Assembly (NCBI GenBank): GCA_031293105.1
Contig: JAUMSA010000101.1
Location: 1-5,214 of the forward strand
DNA: 5,214 bases
Direction: 5' to 3'
Source of the DNA: Butyricicoccus sp.
Lineage (GTDB): Bacteria; Bacillota; Clostridia; Oscillospirales; Butyricicoccaceae
Below the pieces are notes generated by a model. That model worked only from the letters and a program-made list of their open reading frames with translations. It made no database searches and had not been told where the DNA came from. This document shows positions 1 to 5,214 of the stretch, piece by piece; within the stretch, counting starts at the first letter, position 1; each line of letters opens with the position of its first letter. The position numbers and the translations under genes are program-made.

Positions 1-1
1 G

Positions 2-310
2 AAGCAGACCTATCCCTCGGTGGTGTTGGCAACCGTATACAACAATTTGAATGCCTTGCACCAGCAGGGGAAAATCCGAAAAATCAGCGTCGAAGGATAT
101 CCCGACCGGTATGACAAGGTCATTCGGCACGATCATTTGGTTTGCAGCCGTTGCGGCACACTATCCGATCTGTTTTTGCCGGATATCACCGCAAAGCTGG
201 AGGAGCAAATTGGCTTTGGTATCGATGGGTATGACCTCAAAATCCAATATGTCTGCCCACAGTGCCGCGCCAAGCAGCAAGAGAGGCCCCACGAGCCTGA
301 CAACTCGTAA
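2..310 (+). CDS. Fur-family metalloregulator, PerR-like (5'-truncated)
   Basis: This is a cytoplasmic metal-responsive transcriptional repressor; 102 C-terminal residues are visible and roughly the first 40-50 are missing before the window. It opens in the recognition-helix region with LATVYNNL, the YNN form typical of PerR rather than the YRN form of Fur. The PerR regulatory metal ligands have equivalents here: Asp (codon 113-115), the His-Asp-His pair (128-136) and Asp in SDLF (167-169), matching B. subtilis D85, H91, H93 and D104. The structural zinc site is complete, with CSRC at 143-154 and CPQC at 254-265. The H37 equivalent lies outside the window, so peroxide sensing cannot be judged. 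Gene 2 follows after 25 bases on the same strand with its own strong ribosome site, which suggests an operon. The family call is firm. PerR is the best subfamily guess; Zur or Fur remain possible. Confidence 0.9.
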   Translation, partial: KQTYPSVVLATVYNNLNALHQQGKIRKISVEGYPDRYDKVIRHDHLVCSRCGTLSDLFLPDITAKLEEQIGFGIDGYDLKIQYVCPQCRAKQQERPHEPDNS

Positions 311-320
311 ATATATTTCA

Positions 321-327
321 AAGGAGG
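321..327 (+). promoter_or_regulatory. Shine-Dalgarno AAGGAGG for the PTPS-fold gene
   Basis: A near-perfect anti-16S match sits 8 bases before the ATG at 336. It fixes that start and rules out the longer in-frame reading that begins inside the Fur-family gene. Confidence 0.9.
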
Positions 328-335
328 ACAACAGT

Positions 336-902
336 ATGAGAAGCATTACCAAATTGGACCTACAGTACGCTCACAGATTCTATGGTTTTAAGGGCGAAGC
401 CCAATATCTTCATGGCCACACCGGCGTTTTGACCATTGAGGTGGAAGACACGATTGAACCCGGCGTAAACATGGTGTTCCCCTGTAACGAAATTCAGAAA
501 ACCGCTTGGGAGGTTTTGAAAAACTTCGACCATGCGCTGATTTTGCGGGAGGATGACCCGCTGCTGCCCGCAGTTCTGCAAGTGTATGAAGCGCAGGGTA
601 TTCGCAACGGTGCGCCGCAGAACCAGATGAAGGGCCCGGCTTTCCAGACCGAATTGGCCACCGCTTATCCCGAATGCCGTCTGGTGGTTACCAAGGAGAC
701 CCTGACGGTAGAGGGTATGATTAAGATTGTGTATGATCTGCTCAAGGACAAGCTGAACATTGCAAAAATCACCTTTACCAGCGGTGTTAACGCCGCTTCG
801 GCCGAGTTTACGACCAAAAATCAGATTGACCGCTGCCCGCTCTGTGGCATTGCACTCAACGAGCAGGGCGTTTGCCCCAAGTGCGGTTACAAGAAAAAGT
901 AA
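336..902 (+). CDS. PTPS/QueD-fold protein with C-terminal zinc ribbon, no catalytic Cys
   Basis: A 188-residue member of the 6-pyruvoyl-tetrahydropterin synthase / 6-carboxytetrahydropterin synthase superfamily, whose usual products feed pterin, folate or queuosine synthesis. The zinc triad is intact: His13 in AHRF, and His26 and His28 in LHGH. Asp65-His66 (NFDHALIL) match the catalytic Asp-His pair, TVEGM (124-128) matches the family's T-x-E-N helix start, and Glu157 in SAEF matches the pterin-anchoring Glu. The catalytic Cys normally 4-6 residues before HGH is absent: residues 14-25 contain no Cys, with Ala22 at the QueD Cys position and Gln23 where the PTPS-III glutamate would be. The protein is longer than E. 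coli QueD (about 120 residues) because of an insertion around 80-112 and a zinc ribbon, CPLC (167-170) and CPKC (180-183), at the C terminus. It is probably co-transcribed with the upstream metalloregulator; no other queuosine genes are visible. The fold is clear; the reaction is unknown. Confidence 0.85.
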   Translation: MRSITKLDLQYAHRFYGFKGEAQYLHGHTGVLTIEVEDTIEPGVNMVFPCNEIQKTAWEVLKNFDHALILREDDPLLPAVLQVYEAQGIRNGAPQNQMKGPAFQTELATAYPECRLVVTKETLTVEGMIKIVYDLLKDKLNIAKITFTSGVNAASAEFTTKNQIDRCPLCGIALNEQGVCPKCGYKKK

Positions 903-922
903 ATCCATGTATCTCCTTTTCC

Positions 923-969
923 AAAGACAAAGGGACCAGCCGGTTTATACGGCTGGTCCCTTTGTCTTT
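923..969 (+). terminator. 20-bp perfect hairpin terminator, probably bidirectional
   Basis: Arms 923-942 and 950-969 are exact reverse complements over 20 bases, with a 7-base loop (943-949). The GC-rich inner stem GGGACCAGCCG is flanked by A-rich sequence on the left and T-rich sequence (TTTGTCTTT) on the right, so it can stop transcription from either side. It starts 20 bases after the PTPS stop codon and lies between that gene and the convergent rpoN. Confidence 0.85.
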
Positions 970-984
970 CTGATAAATGGCAAG

Positions 985-1009
985 GGGAGGACAGAGATTC
1001 TGCCCTCCC
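985..1009 (-). terminator. Hairpin downstream of rpoN, best formed by the - strand RNA
   Basis: GGGAGG (985-990) pairs with CCTCCC (1004-1009), and CAGA (992-995) with TCTG (999-1002), around a 3-base loop. The position between the two stems (991/1003) is an A-C mismatch in + strand RNA but a G-U wobble in - strand RNA, giving a continuous 11-bp stem for the rpoN transcript. The downstream U-tract is weak, so it may act together with the perfect hairpin 16 bases further on. The rest of 970-1131 shows no convincing gene. Confidence 0.5.
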
Positions 1010-1131
1010 GGTCTATCTGTATCGTTTTGTGGGGAAAATCCCCGATTCCTGGATATGATCTTACAAGAAAGGAAGTGATAGATCGCTTGTTTTAGAGGAA
1101 TTAGATTGTCGATGACATCCAGGACAAAACG

Positions 1132-2463
1132 TTACAAGCTATGTTCAGAGCGTGATTTGGCATTGCGCTGGCTGGCGGGGGGAATCCCCAGGCTGCTGCG
1201 GTATTTGGCTACCGTGCGGCGGGCAATCGGCATCCCTTCGGCTGCCAACCGGTCGGCCAGATGCTGGTCACTATATGCGGCACCGGCGGGTTCAGAAGCA
1301 ATCAGCTGCTCCAGACGCTGCAAGATGCGATCAAAACTGCCCGGTTCTGCATCCGAACCGGTGCTGCGTACAAACAGCGATTTAAGGGGAAAGACACCCC
1401 ATTTACATTCAAAGAATTTGCCGCTAACCGCGCGGCTGACGGTTGATTCATGCAGGGAAAGCGCCTGTGCGATTTCCCGGTTGCCCAGGGCAACACGGTG
1501 GCCGGGACCATGGTGGAAGAAATCCGCCTGTACGACCAAAATGGATTCAACCACCCGTTGTAGGGTGGATTTGCGGTAGGAAAGGAATTTGACAATTTCC
1601 TGTGCTTGGCCATATTGCTTTTGGATATATTCGCTGTCGGCTGGGTTCAGGACTTTGTTTTTCACCAGTTCATGATAGGTAGGGTCGATCTGGATTTTGG
1701 GCAGAAAATAGTCGTTCAGAATGCAGCGGAGTGTGTCGCCATCCTCCAAAACATAAAAGTCTGGCAGGATGTATTGGGTCATCACATCGCCGCCCAACCC
1801 GTTGAGGGGTTTGGGGTTGAGCGAGCGGATGCGCTCACAGGCATGCAGGACCTGGGCTTTGGTGACATGCAGCGCCTTGGCAATGGCGCCGTATTGCTGC
1901 CGGGCCATGCTTTCCAAAAAATGCTCCACAATTTGCAGAGCAATGGCGTCCGGCTGCACCGAGCGGGCCAGCTGCAACCGCAGGCATTCTTTCAGATCAG
2001 CGGCCCCAATACCCGCTGGCTCCATCCCTTGCAGCAGGCAGATACACAAGCGGACTTCCGGCTCTGAAACGCCGAATGTATGGGCGATGGCATGCGATGG
2101 CTCGGTGAGAAAACCGTTGGCATCCAGCGACTGGATGAGGTAATTGAGGATACGGTGCTGCAAAGGCGGCAGTTTAAGAGCTGCGCTTTGCAAAAATAGG
2201 TCGTTTAGGGCGGATATACCGTCTGACCGGTCCTCCATGAGCTGCTCTTTGGAGGAGGAAGATTCCGCGTTCCGCGCTCCGCTGCTGCGTTCAAAGGGAC
2301 TGGGTCGGTAATCGATATCGGGGTATTCCAGTTCGACCACCGGGTTGCTGGTCATCAGCTCGCCGAGGTAGTTGCGAAGCTGTAAGTTGTTCAGCTGCAA
2401 CAGGTGCATGGATGTCTGCATGGCAAGGGTCAAACCCTGCTTTTGGCTCAGTTCCAATTTCAT
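1132..2463 (-). CDS. rpoN: RNA polymerase sigma-54 factor RpoN (SigL)
   Basis: A 443-residue sigma-54 that directs RNA polymerase to -24/-12 promoters and needs an ATP-driven activator to open them. Region I (about 1-45) is Gln/Leu-rich, starting MKLELSQKQGL and continuing through HLLQLNNLQL, the part that contacts activators. The core-binding and DNA-binding regions follow. A helix-turn-helix runs from Asn328 and includes HESTVSR (338-344), which reads the -12 element. The RpoN box ARRTVAKYR (414-422) is a perfect signature for -24 recognition and is followed by LGIPPASQR. The length is normal for a Gram-positive RpoN with a short region II. The ATG at 2463 is chosen because AGAGGTG lies 6 bases upstream and the protein then begins as the family does; an ATG eight codons earlier has no ribosome site. 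It is divergent from a sigma-54 activator gene. Confidence 0.97.
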   Translation of the reverse strand: MKLELSQKQGLTLAMQTSMHLLQLNNLQLRNYLGELMTSNPVVELEYPDIDYRPSPFERSSGARNAESSSSKEQLMEDRSDGISALNDLFLQSAALKLPPLQHRILNYLIQSLDANGFLTEPSHAIAHTFGVSEPEVRLCICLLQGMEPAGIGAADLKECLRLQLARSVQPDAIALQIVEHFLESMARQQYGAIAKALHVTKAQVLHACERIRSLNPKPLNGLGGDVMTQYILPDFYVLEDGDTLRCILNDYFLPKIQIDPTYHELVKNKVLNPADSEYIQKQYGQAQEIVKFLSYRKSTLQRVVESILVVQADFFHHGPGHRVALGNREIAQALSLHESTVSRAVSGKFFECKWGVFPLKSLFVRSTGSDAEPGSFDRILQRLEQLIASEPAGAAYSDQHLADRLAAEGMPIARRTVAKYRSSLGIPPASQRNAKSRSEHSL

Positions 2464-2469
2464 ATCAAA

Positions 2470-2476
2470 CACCTCT
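2470..2476 (-). promoter_or_regulatory. Shine-Dalgarno AGAGGTG for rpoN
   Basis: It lies 6 bases upstream of the ATG at 2463 and decides between this start and the in-frame ATG at 2487, which lacks any such site. Confidence 0.75.
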
Positions 2477-2502
2477 GCAGCAAGCATAAGAATTTTTTAT
2501 AG

Positions 2503-2531
2503 ATAAAATAATCGTATCACAAATCAGTCAA
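2503..2531 (-). promoter_or_regulatory. Probable housekeeping promoter of rpoN
   Basis: Read on the - strand, TTGACT (2526-2531) is followed by a 17-base spacer and TTTTAT (2503-2508), in an AT-rich stretch. The -35 matches consensus at 5 of 6 bases and the -10 at 4 of 6. The predicted leader to the rpoN ATG is about 30 bases. A shifted -10 (TATAAA nearer the gene) has a poor spacing. Confidence 0.55.
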
Positions 2532-2564
2532 AAGTGACAGGAAATGCATGGAAAATAAGGTGTA

Positions 2565-2593
2565 TTGGCAAGTGCCGAAAATTGCGCTATAAT
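2565..2593 (+). promoter_or_regulatory. Strong housekeeping promoter of the sigma-54 activator gene
   Basis: TTGGCA (2565-2570), a 17-base spacer and a perfect TATAAT (2588-2593) form a near-consensus sigma-70/SigA promoter. Transcription would start near base 2600, giving a leader of about 57 bases. The activator is therefore probably made by the housekeeping polymerase rather than by sigma-54 itself. Confidence 0.8.
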
Positions 2594-2642
2594 AGGGATA
2601 ATCAGTCGCTTTTACGAGAATTACCTGCAATAAAGAGAGGAA

Positions 2643-2648
2643 AGGGAG
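2643..2648 (+). promoter_or_regulatory. Shine-Dalgarno AGGGAG for the activator gene
   Basis: It lies 8 bases before the ATG at 2657. The open frame extends upstream to a GTG at 2534, but that GTG lies before the promoter and so would not be in the transcript. The site and the promoter together fix the start at 2657. Confidence 0.8.
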
Positions 2649-2656
2649 CGGACGGC

Positions 2657-4372
2657 ATGCGCTATGAAGAGATTCTGGAAACCTTGTCCGAGTGCGGTCT
2701 GGGTGCGGTGGTGATTGCCGGAGACAGCACCATGGTGGCGGTCAATGCAGCCGGGGATGAACTGCTGCATGGGCAGGGAAAGCTGCCCGGAACCAAGCTG
2801 CAAGACCTGGCTGCACCGCTCTGTGAAGAATCAGGCGAAGTCCGCTATGCAAGCGTTGCGTTTGGCGAATATCTGCTGCGATGTCCGGCCCCGACCGCGG
2901 ACGATTTGCCGGAGGGCTGCCGTCTGATCGTGTTCCGTTCGGCTGGAAAAGATGCCTGTCACGATATGCTCATGAATGTCATCAACCAGATCAGTGAATC
3001 GGTGATCTTGTGTGATGCGGACAGCCGTATATGGCTGCTCAACGACGCGGCGGTCAAGATGGATTCCATCGTCACCGAGGATGTTTTGGGCAGCGGCATT
3101 GCCAAGGTGTATGTCACCCGGGATGGGTCGGAGCTGCTGGTGCCAAAGGCCATTCGGGACCGGCAGATCAAACGCAACGTGCGGCAGTATTACACCACCC
3201 GCTATGGCAAAGATGTGGATATTGTCGCCAGCAGTTATCCGGTCGTGCAGAACGGCCAGGTGCTCGGCGGATTTAGTATTATGGAGGACTGGAGCACGGT
3301 CGACAGCTTGCACAAGCAGATCATCGATTTACAGGAAAAGCTGACCGACCGCCGGGCAGGGACGCGCGGCAAAAGCGCGCTGTCGGCCAAATATCACTTT
3401 ACGGATATCATTTCCATCAGCCCGGCCATGAGCCACGTGGTGGCCCAGTGCCGGCAGGTGGCCAAGACCGGGTCGTCGGTGATGATTTATGGCGAGACCG
3501 GAACCGGCAAGGAATTGTTTGCCCAGAGCATCCACAACGCGAGCCGGCGGGTCGATGGGCCGTTTTTGGCCATCAACTGCGCGGCCATTCCGGAAAATTT
3601 GCTGGAAAGCCTGCTGTTCGGCACCGAAAAAGGGGCCTATACCGGCGCGGAGCGACGTCCCGGCCTGTTTGAGCAGGCCAATGGTGGCACGTTGCTGCTC
3701 GATGAGATCAATTCCATGAACATCAGTTTGCAGTCCAAGCTGCTGCGCGTTTTGCAGGATGGAGTCATCCGCCGGGTGGGCGGAACCTCGGAAATTCAGG
3801 TGGATGTGCGGGTACTGTCCAACATCAATATCCCACCCGATCAGGCCATTGCCGAAGGCAAATTGCGGCAAGATCTGTTTTACCGGCTGGGGGTCGTGAA
3901 TATCAATGTGCCGCCCCTACGCGAGCGGCGGGAGGATATCCCAGTGCTGGCCAAACATTTTATCATGCAGTGCAACGAAAAACTGGTGCGCAATGTGGCG
4001 GGCATTGACGAAAAGACTCTGCACATCTTCCAGGGCTATGCCTGGCCGGGTAATGTGCGCGAATTGCAGCATGCCATCGAGCATGCCATGAACATCCTGC
4101 CCGACGATGCCTGCACGATCACACCCGACTATCTGCCGCGGCATATCGGCGCGGCGCCTGCCGCATCGGTTGCGCCGCCGCAGCCGGTGGCCGGTTCTTC
4201 GCTGCCTCATACCATCAAAGGCATCGAGCGTAGCGCGATCTGTCAGGCGCTGCGGGAACATCACGGCAACATCTCAGAAACCGCCCGCGCGCTGCAAATC
4301 AGCCGACAAAACTTACAATACCGTATCAAGCGGTATCAGATCGATCTAACCACCCTGCTGCGAGGGGAATAA
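2657..4372 (+). CDS. Sigma-54-dependent transcriptional activator (PAS-AAA+-Fis HTH)
   Basis: A 571-residue bacterial enhancer-binding protein that hydrolyses ATP to open sigma-54 promoters. The N terminus holds a divergent PAS-like segment (about 1-100) and a clearer PAS domain (about 104-211), then a short coiled-coil linker (about 213-229). There is no receiver domain, so it likely senses a small ligand rather than a kinase. The AAA+ domain (about 249-497) has Walker A GETGTGKE (279-286), the sigma-54 contact loop GAYTGA (326-331), Walker B GGTLLLDE (343-350), and RQDLFYRL (404-411) with candidate arginine fingers. An Ala/Pro-rich linker (498-517) leads to a Fis-type helix-turn-helix (538-560, NISETARALQISRQN onward). 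All catalytic motifs are intact. It is divergent from rpoN and convergent with an abfD-type gene, which suggests control of that fermentation cluster; the effector and targets are not shown by the sequence. The architecture resembles RocR-type activators. Confidence 0.95.
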   Translation: MRYEEILETLSECGLGAVVIAGDSTMVAVNAAGDELLHGQGKLPGTKLQDLAAPLCEESGEVRYASVAFGEYLLRCPAPTADDLPEGCRLIVFRSAGKDACHDMLMNVINQISESVILCDADSRIWLLNDAAVKMDSIVTEDVLGSGIAKVYVTRDGSELLVPKAIRDRQIKRNVRQYYTTRYGKDVDIVASSYPVVQNGQVLGGFSIMEDWSTVDSLHKQIIDLQEKLTDRRAGTRGKSALSAKYHFTDIISISPAMSHVVAQCRQVAKTGSSVMIYGETGTGKELFAQSIHNASRRVDGPFLAINCAAIPENLLESLLFGTEKGAYTGAERRPGLFEQANGGTLLLDEINSMNISLQSKLLRVLQDGVIRRVGGTSEIQVDVRVLSNINIPPDQAIAEGKLRQDLFYRLGVVNINVPPLRERREDIPVLAKHFIMQCNEKLVRNVAGIDEKTLHIFQGYAWPGNVRELQHAIEHAMNILPDDACTITPDYLPRHIGAAPAASVAPPQPVAGSSLPHTIKGIERSAICQALREHHGNISETARALQISRQNLQYRIKRYQIDLTTLLRGE

Positions 4373-4387
4373 AGATACCCGGCAAGG

Positions 4388-4417
4388 CAGCCTCCCAACT
4401 TGGGAGGCTGTTTTTTT
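4388..4417 (+). terminator. Rho-independent terminator after the activator gene
   Basis: CAGCCTCCC (4388-4396) pairs with GGGAGGCTG (4402-4410) across a 5-base loop whose end bases can also pair, followed directly by seven T (4411-4417). It begins 15 bases after the stop codon. Confidence 0.95.
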
Positions 4418-4442
4418 CTGCCAGGACATGGAGAGGATAGGG

Positions 4443-4474
4443 TGCTTCCGGCAGAAAGCAGCCTGCCGGAAGCA
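4443..4474 (-). repeat. 12-bp inverted repeat downstream of the abfD-type gene
   Basis: TGCTTCCGGCAG (4443-4454) and CTGCCGGAAGCA (4463-4474) are perfect complements around an 8-base spacer. It lies 41 bases beyond the stop of the - strand gene, where a terminator is expected, but no T-rich run follows on either strand. It may be a transcript-end stabilising hairpin or an atypical terminator. The rest of 4373-4515 contains no gene. Confidence 0.6.
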
Positions 4475-4515
4475 AAGGGATTATAGAAATGGATGGAGAA
4501 AGGTAGAGGCAATTT

Positions 4516-5214
4516 TTAATCGGTAATGCCGGCGATATCCTTGGCCAGTTGCTTTTTACCTTGGATATTGCCCTGGCGTGCAATCATGATGCGTTGCGCC
4601 TGCGGCGAGCCGGCGCCGTGCATGGATTCGGTGCGGTAGCCAACCGCGGCTGCGCCCAGGCACATGTTCTCAAGGAAACGCATCACACGCTGCCGGGCCT
4701 CGGTCGAGACACCCTCGCGGGCGGCGAAGAACTTGTTGCAGATGTCGCCAATGGTCTCACCGTTGCGACCGACCACGGTATCCGAACAAAAGTCCTTCTG
4801 CGACGGCATGGTGACCATCAGGCCGCCGGCGATGTCCTCAGCCAGGCGGACGATCTCGTACGGGAACCGGGTGACGTTCTGCTTGCAGACATTGGCCAGC
4901 AGCAGATCGATGAGGTAGTTGCCCGCCTTGGTCGCATGCCCTTGGCACGAGCAGGCCAGGCCGCAGCTGAACAGCGTTTCGTTTAAATGAGTCATCTCGA
5001 TCAGCTTATCCTTGACTGCCGATGCCCGCTCGACGCCGTTGTATTCGGCAGCCAGCGCGGCCGCGCCGATGACAACGTCGCCCACGCCGACCTTGCAGCC
5101 GCCGTAGCTCTGGCGGGGATACCCGGCAGAGCGCTCGACCAGCATAGCGGCAAAGTCATATTCGCCCTTGAAAAAGATGTATTGGTTGGGGATGAACCCA
5201 TGGTCGAGAACAAC
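4516..5214 (-). CDS. abfD: AbfD-type 4-hydroxybutyryl-CoA dehydratase, 5'-truncated, cluster His replaced by Pro
   Basis: The C-terminal 232 residues of a 4-hydroxybutyryl-CoA dehydratase / vinylacetyl-CoA isomerase, a flavin and [4Fe-4S] enzyme that makes crotonyl-CoA from 4-hydroxybutyryl-CoA in 4-aminobutyrate or succinate fermentation to butyrate. Family signatures are strong: RQSYGGCKVGVGD, LANVCKQNVTRFPYE, DIAGGLMVTMP and TESMHGAGSPQAQ. In C. aminobutyricum numbering, as recalled, Cys299 aligns with the Cys at 5095-5097. A gap-free offset then puts Tyr296, Lys300 and Glu455 (codon 4627-4629) on identical residues and predicts a full length near 490, the usual size. The same offset puts Pro (codon 5116-5118) at cluster ligand His292. 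Cys99, Cys103 and Glu257 lie beyond the window. The gene is convergent with the sigma-54 activator; its promoter is not visible. Family membership is firm; dehydratase activity is uncertain because of the missing ligand. A related 4-hydroxyphenylacetate-3-hydroxylase-like role is less likely. Confidence 0.88.
   Translation of the reverse strand, partial: VVLDHGFIPNQYIFFKGEYDFAAMLVERSAGYPRQSYGGCKVGVGDVVIGAAALAAEYNGVERASAVKDKLIEMTHLNETLFSCGLACSCQGHATKAGNYLIDLLLANVCKQNVTRFPYEIVRLAEDIAGGLMVTMPSQKDFCSDTVVGRNGETIGDICNKFFAAREGVSTEARQRVMRFLENMCLGAAAVGYRTESMHGAGSPQAQRIMIARQGNIQGKKQLAKDIAGITD

Noticed and set aside
51..335. In-frame upstream extension of the PTPS-fold gene overlapping the Fur-family gene
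   Set aside because: The translated extension has no family similarity, and the perfect Shine-Dalgarno before the ATG at 336 sets the start there.
360..908. Long antisense open frame (182 residues) opposite the PTPS-fold gene
   Set aside because: It shows no recognisable family and no suitable ribosome site, and it overlaps a well-supported gene completely; it is a shadow frame.
1031..1043. GGGGA-AAA-TCCCC mini-hairpin and an SD-like AAGGAAGTG near 1070, considered as a small RNA or small gene
   Set aside because: The stem is only 5 bp, and the frame after the SD-like stretch stops after six codons, so nothing supports a gene.
2565..2587. Possible sigma-54 promoter: TTGGCA followed by TTGC upstream of the activator gene
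   Set aside because: The GG and GC pairs are separated by 15 bases instead of the required 10, while the same TTGGCA is spaced 17 bases from a perfect TATAAT. A housekeeping promoter explains it better.
2534..2656. Upstream GTG-started extension of the sigma-54 activator
   Set aside because: It begins before the promoter at 2565-2593, so it would not be transcribed from it, and it adds an unrecognisable N terminus.
3329..3871. Antisense frame of 180 residues opposite the AAA+ domain
   Set aside because: It follows from the GC-rich codon use of the activator gene; it has no domain or ribosome site.
4942..4957. TTGGCACG resembling a sigma-54 -24 element on the + strand
   Set aside because: No GC-containing -12 element occurs at the right spacing, and it lies inside the abfD-type coding region on the opposite strand.

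Overview
The window comes from a moderately GC-rich anaerobic Firmicute, most likely a Clostridia / Oscillospiraceae-type gut or sediment fermenter. This is inferred from three things: a PerR-style Fur protein, a sigma-54 (RpoN) with a PAS-type activator, and a 4-hydroxybutyryl-CoA dehydratase (AbfD)-type enzyme, which belongs to 4-aminobutyrate/succinate-to-butyrate fermentation. Shine-Dalgarno sequences are strong and Gram-positive in style. The species cannot be fixed from the sequence.

Layout. (1) Bases 2-902, + strand: the 3' part of a Fur/PerR-family metalloregulator, followed after 25 bases by a 6-pyruvoyl-tetrahydropterin synthase (PTPS/QueD)-fold protein with a C-terminal zinc ribbon. 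They look like one operon and end at a 20-bp perfect hairpin terminator. (2) Bases 985-2463, - strand: rpoN, encoding sigma-54, with its own likely 3' hairpin. (3) Bases 2464-2656: a divergent regulatory region with one housekeeping-type promoter facing each way. (4) Bases 2657-4372, + strand: a sigma-54-dependent activator (PAS, AAA+, Fis-type helix-turn-helix), closed by a canonical terminator. (5) Bases 4516-5214, - strand: the C-terminal 232 residues of an AbfD-family flavin/iron-sulfur dehydratase, convergent with the activator and cut by the window end.

How the parts fit. Sigma-54 and an activator with an intact GAYTGA loop are encoded back to back, so this locus carries both halves of a sigma-54 switch. 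The neighbouring abfD-type gene, or the cluster upstream of it beyond the window, is the obvious candidate target, but no sigma-54 promoter is visible inside the window. The metalloregulator/PTPS pair is a separate unit and probably concerns metal or redox homeostasis.

Two points deserve most attention. The AbfD-type protein has proline where the family has the histidine ligand of its [4Fe-4S] cluster. The PTPS-fold protein lacks the catalytic cysteine of QueD/PTPS enzymes and carries an extra zinc ribbon. No mobile elements, CRISPR arrays, tRNAs or rRNAs were seen.
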